12,090 nt of DNA from NCBI GenBank assembly GCA_027018975.1, contig JALUXN010000169.1, positions 1-12,090 on the forward strand, given 5' to 3'. The notes below the pieces were generated by a model. That model had not been told where the DNA came from, searched no databases, and saw only the letters and a program-made list of their open reading frames with translations. Position 1 is the first letter of the stretch. Every line of letters begins with the position of its first letter. A program made the translations under genes and the position numbers. The DNA comes from Mariprofundaceae bacterium (GTDB lineage: Bacteria > Pseudomonadota > Zetaproteobacteria > Mariprofundales > Mariprofundaceae). Below, one piece after another: positions 1 to 6,314 of this stretch.

Positions 1-396
1 GCCGATAAACGGGTGGTGTGCCATGCCATGGCACCGTGCCGCGTTGTCGGCGACCCTATTTGGTTACGCCGGGCGTTCGACAACATCATCCGCAACGCCA
101 TCCGTCATACCGCAGATGGCACCGCCGTCGAGGTGACGCTCGCCCCCTCTCACGATCTGGCCACGGTCACCATTCGTGATCACGGCACCGGCGTCGCTCC
201 CGAGGCGCTCCCCCGGTTGTTCGAGCCATTCTACCGCGCATCGACTGCGCGCGAACGCGAGCCTGATGGCAGCGGCTACGGATTGGGGCTGACCATTGCC
301 CAGCGCGCCATTGCGCTCCACGGCGGCAGCATTGATGCTGCCAATCACCCCGATGGCGGATTGGCGGTTCGTGTCACCATCCCACGGCTGACGTGA
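1..396 (+). CDS. Sensor histidine kinase, C-terminal ATPase domain (5' end outside window)
   Basis: The frame is open from base 1 to a TGA at 394-396, so only the last 131 codons are present. They form an almost complete HATPase_c domain: an N box (DNIIRNAIRHT), a G1-type motif (DHGTGVAPEALPRLFEPFYRA, slightly split here: DHGTGV then LFEPFYRA) and a G2-type glycine-rich ATP lid (GSGYGLGLTIAQRAIALHGG). The family autophosphorylates a histidine in the upstream DHp domain, which is not in the window, and passes the phosphate to a response regulator. The FYRAS-x-ARER segment and the ending GGLAVRVTIPRL resemble the CpxA subgroup of envelope-stress kinases. CpxA-like is an inference from this short tail, so no symbol is given. 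No regulator gene follows downstream; a partner would lie upstream. Kinase identity is near certain, the subfamily is not. Confidence 0.93.
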   Translation, partial: ADKRVVCHAMAPCRVVGDPIWLRRAFDNIIRNAIRHTADGTAVEVTLAPSHDLATVTIRDHGTGVAPEALPRLFEPFYRASTAREREPDGSGYGLGLTIAQRAIALHGGSIDAANHPDGGLAVRVTIPRLT

Positions 397-426
397 GTGG
401 CGCGGATTTGTGCTCTCTGCCGCTGG

Positions 427-444
427 GTTGCCGCTTGCGGCAAC
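427..444 (+). terminator. Stem-loop just after the histidine kinase gene
   Basis: GTTGCCGC (427-434) and GCGGCAAC (437-444) are perfect inverted copies separated by TT, starting 31 bases after the kinase stop codon. There is no T-run directly after it; the nearest, CTCTTTT, is about 22 bases away. It could therefore be a 3'-end-stabilising hairpin or a weak terminator rather than a classical intrinsic terminator. Confidence 0.4.
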
Positions 445-524
445 ATGGCAGCCTTCGCGGTATGCTCTTTTGAGGGGTGATCGATCAGCTCAGGCAAGTT
501 GCTCGGGAGTCTATGCAGCAATGG

Positions 525-552
525 ATCCCCGATAGGAGCGTTCGGGGATAAC
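525..552 (+). repeat. Dispersed palindromic element, copy 1
   Basis: ATCCCCGA (525-532) and TCGGGGAT (542-549) form an 8-bp perfect stem around a 9-base loop beginning TA, followed by AAC. The same layout, ATyCCCGA-TA-loop-TCGGGrAT-GAC, recurs at 11485-11508 (inverted) and 11523-11550, and a shorter version at 5641-5663. It resembles REP-like intergenic palindromes found in many proteobacteria. A T5 run follows at 558-562, so it may also help to end transcripts from the kinase gene. Confidence 0.75.
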
Positions 553-633
553 GCGCGTTTTTGAAAAACCATCGTGCCGGAACAATTTTAGTGCGCTTGA
601 CCTGATTGACGGCAACATCTTATGTAATGATAT

Positions 634-653
634 CAATATGTTATATTATATTG
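634..653. promoter_or_regulatory. AT-rich dyad, possible operator
   Basis: CAATAT (634-639) and ATATTG (648-653) are perfect inverted half-sites spaced by 8 bases, inside an AT-rich island in otherwise GC-rich DNA about 255 bases before the chemoreceptor start. Dyads of this shape are typical sites for dimeric regulators, but AT-rich sequence makes such pairs by chance. No regulator can be named. Confidence 0.25.
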
Positions 654-739
654 TTCGGCTAGGCGCAGGATGCAGTATGTGCCGCCGGTGATTTGCGCCG
701 TGGGGCTGGGGTGAAAAGACCTGATGATTTTTGAGGGGA

Positions 740-768
740 TTGACAGGCGGGCGTGATCAGGCGACGAT
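740..768 (+). promoter_or_regulatory. Possible sigma70 promoter for the chemoreceptor gene
   Basis: A perfect -35 hexamer TTGACA (740-745) is followed after 17 bases by GACGAT (763-768), which matches TATAAT at only three positions. The predicted transcript would start near 775 and carry the hairpin at 789-817 in its leader. Other weak -35-like boxes (TTGACC 597-602, TTGACG 606-611) lie beside the AT-rich island. I did not find a flagellar sigma28 consensus. Confidence 0.3.
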
Positions 769-788
769 TTGCGCGTCTGAAGGGAGTG

Positions 789-826
789 TGCAGGTGCCTG
801 GTTAAAGGGCACCTGCATTGATTTTT
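789..826 (+). terminator. Intrinsic-terminator-like hairpin in the chemoreceptor leader
   Basis: TGCAGGTGCC (789-798) pairs perfectly with GGCACCTGCA (808-817), a GC-rich 10-bp stem with a 9-base loop, followed by TTGA and then TTTTT (822-826). It lies 81 bases before the GTG start of the chemoreceptor gene. It could end transcripts coming from upstream, or act as an attenuator if the promoter lies at 740-768. The T-run begins four bases after the stem, so termination may be incomplete. Confidence 0.5.
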
Positions 827-894
827 CAAAGTGATACATCATGCAGCAGGCTCGCCACGGCGGGTCTTTGAACTGGCATGCGTGTGCTGGACTA

Positions 895-904
895 AGGGGA
901 GGGG
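895..904 (+). promoter_or_regulatory. Ribosome binding site that sets the chemoreceptor start
   Basis: AAGGGGAGGG before GTG 907 is a strong Shine-Dalgarno match with short spacing. It decides the start in favour of GTG 907 over ATG 841, which is preceded by GTGATACATC with no purine-rich site. Confidence 0.75.
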
Positions 905-906
905 CG

Positions 907-3417
907 GTGCGCAACAATCAGCCGATTACCAACATCGAACACAAAATGAAGCCGGACGATATTCTCGTCTCGCGCACGGATCTGAAGGGGCATATCATCT
1001 ATGCCAATAAGGCATTTTGCGATATTGCCCAGTTCAGCGAGGATGAGCTGCGCGGTAAGCCGCACAATATTGTGCGTCACCCCGACATGCCGGCGGCGGC
1101 GTTTCAGGATTTGTGGGATACGCTGCACGCGAAAAAGCCGTGGACCGGCGTAGTGAAGAATCGCTGCAAAAATGGTGATTACTACTGGGTGTTGGCCAAT
1201 GCGTCGCCCGAGTATGATGCCGCTGGCAAGGTGAAGAGCTATATCTCGGTGCGCACGGCACCCACGCAGGAGCAGATCGATGCGGCAGAGCAGCTCTACC
1301 GCGATGTCAATGCGGGCAAGGCGCGTATTCCCTCGACATTGAAGGCGAGCTGGTTCAAGCGGTTGAAGTTGCGCACGGTGATTTTGGCTTCAGCCGTGGT
1401 CTCCCTGGTGACGCTGTTTGTGGTTGGCGGCATGTTTTTCCAGGTGTTGAAGCAGGAGAAACATGATGCCGAACTGCGGCTGGCGGCGGTGCCGTTGGTG
1501 AGCGCGGTGCGCGATGTGCTGGAGGTGTTGCCGGCACATCGGGGGATGGCGAACGCCTATCTGCACGGCAAGCATGAGTTGGGCAGCGCCCTGATGGATA
1601 ACGAGGTGCAGGTCGATCGCCGCCTGCAGCAGCTGGTGACAGCGGTGTCGCACTCCAAGTTCCCGGAGCTGGCCAGTCAGGCGAAGGCTTTTGTGCGGCA
1701 GTGGTCATCGATTAAGCGGCAGTGGCAGCAGCTATCGGCCAAAGAGAGTTTCCAGCGCCATAGCGCACTGGTGGGTGAGTTGATGGGATTTTCATCAGAT
1801 CTCATTCATGTCGGTAAGATCACCACTGACAAGGCTGTTGAAGTGGCGCATCTGGGCGAGTTCATGGCGGAGACGATTCCTGAAATCAATGAGAATATCG
1901 GTCGTTTGCGCGGTTTGGGTAGCGGTATTGCCGCCGCGTCGCAGAAGACGGAGGCGCAGCAGGATGCGTTGATCAAGCTGCATGTGATGGTTCGCTCGCT
2001 CAGCGATGGCATGTTTGACGAGATCGATCATGTGCTGGGTAAATACAATCCGGCGCTCAAGAAGCCGTTGGCCTCAGCCGTAGGCGCGTATGCGCAGAGC
2101 AGTGAGCAGTTCCTCGATCAGGTGCAGCAGCAGTTGATCGCCAAGCAGAAGATCGATGTGGATGCGAAGGCATTTTTTGCTCTGGGCAGCCGCGCGATTG
2201 GCGATGGGTTTCAGCTCTTTGATGCCATGCATACGCAGTTCGTAAAATTGTTGCAGGCGCAGTATGAGGAGGTCTCCACGCTCTACTGGACGACCATCTT
2301 GCTGGGGGCGTTCGGTGCGTTGATGGCGCTCTTCTTCTCGCTGCTGTTGATCTACAAAACATTGCGCCCGCTGAGTGAGATTGTCGATGGGATGCAGCGG
2401 ATTGTAGAGGGCGATTTCAGCCGCATGCCGAAGAAATATGCCTTCGACGAGCTGGGCGATATCGCTGATGATATGAAGACGATGCAGGCGATGCTGCAGT
2501 TTGAGATCTTCGAGGGTAAGGCGCTGGCCAAGGCGCGCGAAGAGGAGCAGCTGCGGCTGGCTGAGGAGAAGATTGCTACTGCGCAGCGCACGGCCGATTC
2601 GTTTGAGCAGAGTGTCGGATCGCTGATGAATGAACTGGCGACCGAGGCCAATCAGGTGGCCGGCTCCGCCCGCGAGATGGATGCTATTGCCGATGAATTG
2701 GCGGCGCAGAGCGAAAGCGCCATGCAGAGTGTGGAGCTGGGTAGTACGCATGTGAATAGCACGGCGGCGGCGATTGAGGAGATGAGTGTCACGATTGCCG
2801 ATGTCTCCCGACAGGTAACTGATACGCAGCATGTCTCGGCGCAGGCTGTGGAGGAGGCGGAGTCTGCCACCTCGATGATGGAGGAACTGACGCGGGTGGC
2901 CGATGAGATCGGCTCGATTGTCGGTGCAATCTCCGAGATTGCCGAGCAGACCAACCTGTTGGCGCTCAATGCCAGTATTGAGGCAGCGCGTGCTGGTGAG
3001 GCGGGGCGCGGCTTCTCGGTGGTGGCTGGTGAGGTGAAAGAGCTGGCCAACCAGACGACGCGCGCCACCGAGCAGATCCGTGAGCAGGTGGAGGGGATCC
3101 AGAGCGAGAGCCAGCAGGCGACGGTGGCGATCAGTCGGATCAGCAGTACGATTCGTGAAATCAACGAATTTACCGCCTCGGTGGCTGAAGCGATGCAGCA
3201 GCAGGCATTGGCCGGCCGCGAAATCTCCGATGCGGCACAGCAGGCCGATATGAGTATGAATGATGCGCGCAGTTCGGTAAATGAATTGGCCGATTCGGCG
3301 GTGAATGTGGATAAATCATCCGACGATATGATTGAAGTGGCCGACAATATGGCCGCGCGAGCTGTCGAGGTGCAGCGCAGTATTGGCGAATTTGTTGAAG
3401 TTTTGCGCAAGGGGTAG
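907..3417 (+). CDS. Aer-type PAS-domain methyl-accepting chemotaxis protein
   Basis: An 836-residue membrane chemoreceptor. The PAS domain (about 15-130) carries PHNIVRHPDMP and KNRCKNGDYYWV, the signature of the Aer energy-taxis receptor, whose PAS domain binds FAD. With the GTG start, R57, H58 and D60 fall at the same numbers as the FAD-associated residues of E. coli Aer (from memory). Then come TM1 (about 156-178), a large, mostly helical periplasmic region (about 180-458) with a LPAHRGMANAYLHG segment, TM2 (461-483), HAMP (484-537), a coiled coil rich in E/A/K, and the MCP signalling hairpin tip (EQTNLLALNASIEAARAGE, about 680-698). No C-terminal CheR/CheB-tethering pentapeptide is present; it ends EVLRKG. 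GTG 907 is preferred because AAGGGGAGGGG (895-904) sits just before it, whereas ATG 841 has no ribosome binding site and adds unrelated residues. The gene ends in tandem TAG TAG. Unlike E. coli Aer, it has a true periplasmic sensor region, so it may sense a second signal. Confidence 0.93.
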   Translation: MRNNQPITNIEHKMKPDDILVSRTDLKGHIIYANKAFCDIAQFSEDELRGKPHNIVRHPDMPAAAFQDLWDTLHAKKPWTGVVKNRCKNGDYYWVLANASPEYDAAGKVKSYISVRTAPTQEQIDAAEQLYRDVNAGKARIPSTLKASWFKRLKLRTVILASAVVSLVTLFVVGGMFFQVLKQEKHDAELRLAAVPLVSAVRDVLEVLPAHRGMANAYLHGKHELGSALMDNEVQVDRRLQQLVTAVSHSKFPELASQAKAFVRQWSSIKRQWQQLSAKESFQRHSALVGELMGFSSDLIHVGKITTDKAVEVAHLGEFMAETIPEINENIGRLRGLGSGIAAASQKTEAQQDALIKLHVMVRSLSDGMFDEIDHVLGKYNPALKKPLASAVGAYAQSSEQFLDQVQQQLIAKQKIDVDAKAFFALGSRAIGDGFQLFDAMHTQFVKLLQAQYEEVSTLYWTTILLGAFGALMALFFSLLLIYKTLRPLSEIVDGMQRIVEGDFSRMPKKYAFDELGDIADDMKTMQAMLQFEIFEGKALAKAREEEQLRLAEEKIATAQRTADSFEQSVGSLMNELATEANQVAGSAREMDAIADELAAQSESAMQSVELGSTHVNSTAAAIEEMSVTIADVSRQVTDTQHVSAQAVEEAESATSMMEELTRVADEIGSIVGAISEIAEQTNLLALNASIEAARAGEAGRGFSVVAGEVKELANQTTRATEQIREQVEGIQSESQQATVAISRISSTIREINEFTASVAEAMQQQALAGREISDAAQQADMSMNDARSSVNELADSAVNVDKSSDDMIEVADNMAARAVEVQRSIGEFVEVLRKG

Positions 3418-3429
3418 TAGCACGCCGGC

Positions 3430-5604
3430 ATGAGACTGGTGCGATGGCAGGGTGGTGGTGTGCATGCGTGTAGCTTGAGCGCATGCAGATTAACCAGCGT
3501 AGCCCTGCTGTTGTTCTGTTGCTTGCTGTTGCAGGGGCTATCGCCTGCGCTGGCAGTGGCCGATCTGCCGACGCAGCAGCCGGCAGCTGCGGCAAAGTTA
3601 TCTCCGTCCACCCCATCACCCTCGCATGCATCGAAATCATCTCCATCGACTGCGCCTCCAGCTGCCACAGCGGCTGCGCAATCACCCGTATCTGCTACAG
3701 TGGCGACTCCGCCGCCTGCCGCACCGCTTGCTGCCGAGCCAGGGGCAGTCAAGACGGGGGCGGGTGGTGCGCCGCCGGTCGCTTTTTACGACGATGCGGT
3801 ATTGAATCATCAGGGTTTTGATCCGGCGATAGTGAAACAGCTCAAGGCGATTGCGCTGATGGGGCAGCAGCTGCGCCGCAGCCGGGGGGAGGTGCTCGAT
3901 CGGCTGATTGCCGAGAGCAATCATCAGACGGCCGATCTGATTCATCAGCTGTTGAGCCGTGAGATTCTGGCCGATATGGAGAATTACGCCAATCCGATCC
4001 ACGCGCTGCAGTCGCGCATGGCGATCAACCGCGCGCACCACAATACGTTGGCGGTGCAACGCGATGCGGCGAAGGTGCAGTTTTTGCAGCTGGCAATGGA
4101 GTTGGCGCGCTATCTACACCGCAGCTGGGCGGTGGCGCACGGTTATCAGAAGATGGGCGGCCTGATGGATGAGATACGCGCTGCCCTGCAGCGTTTGGCG
4201 GATAGCAAGCGCCTCGTGAATCATGTCGATCTGGAGAAGGTCGATGTGCCGTCCAAGCTGAAGCGGCAGCTGCGTGAGAACTTTCACGATCTCGATTCGA
4301 TGATCTTTCTGCATAAGAGCCTGCTGGGCTATCTGGCCGAACATCCCGAGCTGGTGATGAACCGCAGCTGGACGCGCTATTTGACGATGCAGTCGTGGAT
4401 TGATCTGATCAATAGCTACGATCTGGCGCGACGCATCAATCTGCATCTGAATATTTTCGACCTCGATGTGGGGGCGATCGTGCTGTTTGTGGCGCTCTTT
4501 ATGGCGGTGGTGCTGCTCTATCCGCTGCTCTTCAAGCTGCTGCGTCGGATGCTGGAATCGCGCCTGCTCGATGCGGATGGTGATGATGACCGGAGCGACA
4601 ATGTCAAAGGCTTTATCTATCTGCAGCTGCGCCAGCCGATTCGCTATCTGATCGTCTATTTTGGGCTCGATCTGTCGATTCAGGCGCTTTTTTACCGCAA
4701 TGATGCGCTGATGAAGTGGAGCGGCGATCTCGCCTTTGTGGTGTTGACGCTGCTGCTCTTCTGGCTCTTTCTGCGTCTGCTCGACACGGTGGTGTCGATC
4801 AAGGTGGAGGATCTCAATCAGGCCGACATCGGCATGCGCAAAGAGCTCTTCAATCTGGTGATCCATATTATCAAAATCCTTGCCTTCTCGATGGTCTGCA
4901 TTGTCATTTTGATGCATTTCGGTATCAGTGTGGCGGCGATTCTCTCCACCCTCGGCATCGGCGGTTTGGCGTTCGCACTGGCGGCCAAAGATACGCTGGC
5001 CAACTTCTTCGGCGGCATTGCCATTTTGATGGATGATCTCTTCCAGCTCGGTGACTGGGTGAAGATCAAGGACTCCGAGGGGACGGTCGCGGAGATTGGC
5101 CTGCGCAGTACGACCATCCGCACTTTCGACAATGCGTTGATTACCATCCCGAATGCGCAGGTCTCCACGCTCGATGTGATGAACTGGAGTAAGCGCCGGG
5201 TGGGGCGGCGGATCAAGATGATGCTGCAGGTGACCTATGAGAGTGATCCGGCGGATGTGCAGGCGGCGATCGAGGAGATTCGTGCGCTGCTGGTTGCCCA
5301 TCCTGCTATCGCCAACCCGACCAATGCCCATGTGGGGCGCACGCGGCGGATGACCCGCTTTTACAAGCAGGAGGATCTCGAGGGGATCAAGACGACGCAG
5401 ATGGTCTATCTGGATCGTTTCGGCGACTACTCGATCGATATCCTGCTCTACTGCTTCTCTACCACTATCGATTGGCAGCAGTGGCTGGCGGTGAAGGAGG
5501 AGCTGCTCTACAGCATCGCCGATATTTTCAAACACCATCGGGTCGAGTTCGCCTACCCGACGACAGAGATCAAGTATGCGCGCGGGCTGGATGATGGGGG
5601 ATGA
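3430..5604 (+). CDS. MscS-family mechanosensitive channel with exported Pro/Ala/Ser-rich N-terminus
   Basis: A 724-residue inner-membrane channel protein; MscS-family channels open under membrane tension to release solutes on hypo-osmotic shock. An N-terminal hydrophobic stretch ending SPALAVADLP looks like a signal peptide (possible cleavage about residues 40-45). It is followed by a low-complexity Pro/Ala/Ser/Thr linker (to about 110) and a long, charged helical, presumably periplasmic region (about 115-340). Five membrane segments follow (about 347-370, 404-425, 434-457, 476-499, 501-530). The last is the pore helix with LSTLGIGGLAFALAAKDTLA and NFFGGIAILMDDLF, the MscS hallmark. FQLGDWVKI (538 on) starts the cytoplasmic beta domain, with VAEIGLRSTTIRTFDNALI and IPNAQVS. 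It begins 12 bases after the chemoreceptor stop and may be co-transcribed. The start is uncertain: ATG 3430 lacks a clear ribosome binding site, and in-frame GTG 3439, GTG 3460 and TTG 3475 are alternatives that keep the signal peptide. It is larger than MscS (about 286 residues) and nearer YnaI/MscK-like architectures. Confidence 0.92.
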   Translation: MRLVRWQGGGVHACSLSACRLTSVALLLFCCLLLQGLSPALAVADLPTQQPAAAAKLSPSTPSPSHASKSSPSTAPPAATAAAQSPVSATVATPPPAAPLAAEPGAVKTGAGGAPPVAFYDDAVLNHQGFDPAIVKQLKAIALMGQQLRRSRGEVLDRLIAESNHQTADLIHQLLSREILADMENYANPIHALQSRMAINRAHHNTLAVQRDAAKVQFLQLAMELARYLHRSWAVAHGYQKMGGLMDEIRAALQRLADSKRLVNHVDLEKVDVPSKLKRQLRENFHDLDSMIFLHKSLLGYLAEHPELVMNRSWTRYLTMQSWIDLINSYDLARRINLHLNIFDLDVGAIVLFVALFMAVVLLYPLLFKLLRRMLESRLLDADGDDDRSDNVKGFIYLQLRQPIRYLIVYFGLDLSIQALFYRNDALMKWSGDLAFVVLTLLLFWLFLRLLDTVVSIKVEDLNQADIGMRKELFNLVIHIIKILAFSMVCIVILMHFGISVAAILSTLGIGGLAFALAAKDTLANFFGGIAILMDDLFQLGDWVKIKDSEGTVAEIGLRSTTIRTFDNALITIPNAQVSTLDVMNWSKRRVGRRIKMMLQVTYESDPADVQAAIEEIRALLVAHPAIANPTNAHVGRTRRMTRFYKQEDLEGIKTTQMVYLDRFGDYSIDILLYCFSTTIDWQQWLAVKEELLYSIADIFKHHRVEFAYPTTEIKYARGLDDGG

Positions 5605-5640
5605 TAGCAAGACATCTGTCGGTGATCTGTTGACGCGTGG

Positions 5641-5663
5641 ATTCCCGCCTGCGCGGGAATGAC
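5641..5663 (+). repeat. Dispersed palindromic element, short copy 2
   Basis: ATTCCCGC (5641-5648) and GCGGGAAT (5653-5660) pair around a CTGC loop and are followed by GAC and, soon after, TTTT (5666-5669). The flanks GTGG before and GAC after match the copies at 525 and 11485/11523, but the loop is 4 bases instead of 8-9. The GGATTCCCGC-n-GCGGGAATGAC type of palindrome is widespread in proteobacterial intergenic regions. Confidence 0.75.
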
Positions 5664-5702
5664 CGTTTTAATGCGATTTCCCTGCGTGGCTGCAGATTTG
5701 GT

Positions 5703-5730
5703 TTGCAATTTTGTGCGGCGCGGTTATGGT
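5703..5730 (+). promoter_or_regulatory. Possible promoter for the rimP-nusA-infB operon
   Basis: TTGCAA (5703-5708), 16 bases, then TATGGT (5725-5730): four of six consensus bases in each box. It is the best match I see upstream of rimP. Transcription from it would begin near 5737 and immediately enter the terminator hairpin at 5744-5770. Promoters further upstream, or read-through from the MscS gene, are possible instead. Confidence 0.3.
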
Positions 5731-5743
5731 TCGCCTCGTTTGG

Positions 5744-5770
5744 AAAAGTGAGCTGCGGCTCGCTTTTTTT
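5744..5770 (+). terminator. Intrinsic terminator directly upstream of rimP
   Basis: AAAAGTGAGC (5744-5753) pairs with GCTCGCTTTT (5758-5767) through ten pairs (one G-T) around TGCG, a UNCG-type tetraloop closed by C-G. The T-run extends to 5770. It has every hallmark of a Rho-independent terminator, and its A/T arms make it work on paper in both directions. It is only 28 bases from the predicted rimP start, leaving no room for a promoter between them, so it may be a leader attenuator rather than just the end of the preceding unit. Confidence 0.75.
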
Positions 5771-5798
5771 GTTTCTTTTGCATGGGAAGTGGAACAAC

Positions 5799-6290
5799 TT
5801 GGAACTTGAATCATCTGTTCAATCATTGTTGCAGCCGATCACCGACGAACTCGATCTGGAGATTCTGAAGGTGAGCATCGGCAGTGGTGGCCATAGCCAG
5901 CTGCTTAGGGTGGTGGTGGATCGCGCTGGTGGTGTCGATTCCGATCATCTGGAGCGGGTGAGCCGTGGATTGGCGCTGCAGCTGGATGCGGAGGATCTGA
6001 TCAAGGGGGCGTATCGTCTGGAGGTGAGCTCGCCGGGGCTGGATTGGCCGCTGGAGAGCGAAGCCGATTTCAGCCGTTATCGGGATGAGTGGGTGAAGGT
6101 GTTCTTCATCGACGGCACCACCTGCGAGGGGCGCAATCTGGGCGCGGCCATGCAGGATGATACGTTGGTGTTCACGCTGTTGTGCGAAGCAGAAAAAAAG
6201 GGTTATCAACGCGAAGAGCGGATTTCCATGGCCGATGTCACCAAGGTGGTGCGGGCGATTAACTGGAAAGAAGTCTCGCGCAAGAAATAG
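5799..6290 (+). CDS. rimP: Ribosome maturation factor RimP
   Basis: 163 residues, close to the usual 150-160 for RimP, a cytoplasmic factor needed for 30S subunit assembly. The family hallmark LEVSSPGLDWPL lies at about residues 74-85. It is preceded by the N-terminal alpha/beta domain (DELDLEILKVSIGSGG, LLRVVVDRAGGV, DHLERVSRGLA) and followed by the C-terminal Sm-like barrel ending in VTKVVRAINW. In most relatives position 83 is R (GLDRPL); here it is W. The start is chosen as TTG 5799 because GGGAAGTGG (5784-5792) precedes it and the protein then begins like other RimPs. The frame is open back to GTG 5637, but that would translate through the terminator and palindrome. ATG 5782 is in the wrong frame. 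It is the first gene of the rimP-nusA-ylxR-infB cluster, with 20 bases before nusA. Confidence 0.93.
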   Translation: MELESSVQSLLQPITDELDLEILKVSIGSGGHSQLLRVVVDRAGGVDSDHLERVSRGLALQLDAEDLIKGAYRLEVSSPGLDWPLESEADFSRYRDEWVKVFFIDGTTCEGRNLGAAMQDDTLVFTLLCEAEKKGYQREERISMADVTKVVRAINWKEVSRKK

Positions 6291-6302
6291 AGGAACGAGA
6301 GA

Positions 6303-6314
6303 ATGCAATCATGA
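6303..6314 (+). promoter_or_regulatory. Three-codon ORF overlapping the nusA start
   Basis: ATG CAA TCA TGA (6303-6314): its stop overlaps the nusA ATG at 6311 as ATGA. AGGA at 6291-6294 is well placed (8 bases) for this ATG, whereas nusA itself would use GAGA (6298-6301). Start-stop overlaps like this can reload ribosomes onto the next start, but in so short a sequence it may be chance. Confidence 0.2.

Larger units (their letters stand above)
397..906. other. Intergenic region between kinase and chemoreceptor genes
   Basis: About 510 bases with no convincing protein gene. It holds, in order: a perfect 8-bp inverted repeat (427-444), a 10-bp palindrome TGATCGATCA (478-487), a dispersed palindrome element (525-552), a small GTTTTT-G-AAAAAC dyad (557-569), an AT-rich stretch (about 618-655) with a CAATAT-N8-ATATTG dyad, a possible sigma70 promoter (740-768), and a strong hairpin with a T-run (789-826). 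The AT-rich stretch stands out sharply from the GC-rich surroundings and is where a regulator or RNA polymerase might bind. Short ORFs here lack ribosome binding sites and recognisable domains. I saw no tRNA and no riboswitch that I know. Confidence 0.7.
5605..5798. other. Intergenic region between the MscS gene and rimP
   Basis: 194 bases holding a dispersed palindrome (5641-5663), a possible promoter (5703-5730) and a strong intrinsic-terminator hairpin (5744-5770). In many Gammaproteobacteria an initiator tRNA gene (metY) precedes rimP; I see no tRNA here. The frame leading into rimP stays open through most of this region, but the encoded residues are unlike RimP. Confidence 0.6.

Noticed and set aside
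841..906. ATG 841 as chemoreceptor start, adding 22 residues
   Set aside because: No ribosome binding site before it. GTG 907 has a strong one and gives Aer-like numbering of the FAD-site residues.
397..906. Cyclic-di-GMP or other known riboswitch before the chemoreceptor gene
   Set aside because: I looked for the conserved core sequences of the GEMM-type aptamer and saw none; only simple hairpins are present.
2652..3752. 366-codon open frame on the - strand spanning the chemoreceptor end and channel start
   Set aside because: Composition is Ala/Ser/Thr/Cys-rich low complexity, and it runs antisense through the highly conserved MCP signalling domain.
3483..3821. 112-codon + strand frame resembling a small exported cysteine-rich protein (ATG 3483)
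   Set aside because: It is frame-shifted within the signal peptide and Pro/Ala linker of the channel gene and ends inside it; the hydrophobic start is a by-product of the overlapping signal-peptide sequence.
4114..5610. 498-codon open frame on the - strand opposite the MscS gene
   Set aside because: It is a shadow of the + strand gene: rich in His/Arg/Gln/Ile/Asp from complementing GAT/CTG/CAG-type codons, with no recognisable motif, while the + strand has clear MscS hallmarks.
5637..5798. 54-codon upstream extension of rimP
   Set aside because: It would be translated from the palindrome and terminator sequences and does not resemble RimP; TTG 5799 has a suitable ribosome binding site.
5605..5798. 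Initiator tRNA (metY) gene before rimP
   Set aside because: No cloverleaf, T-loop GGTTCGAATCC-type sequence or CCA end is present; the GGTTCGCC near 5728 is isolated.
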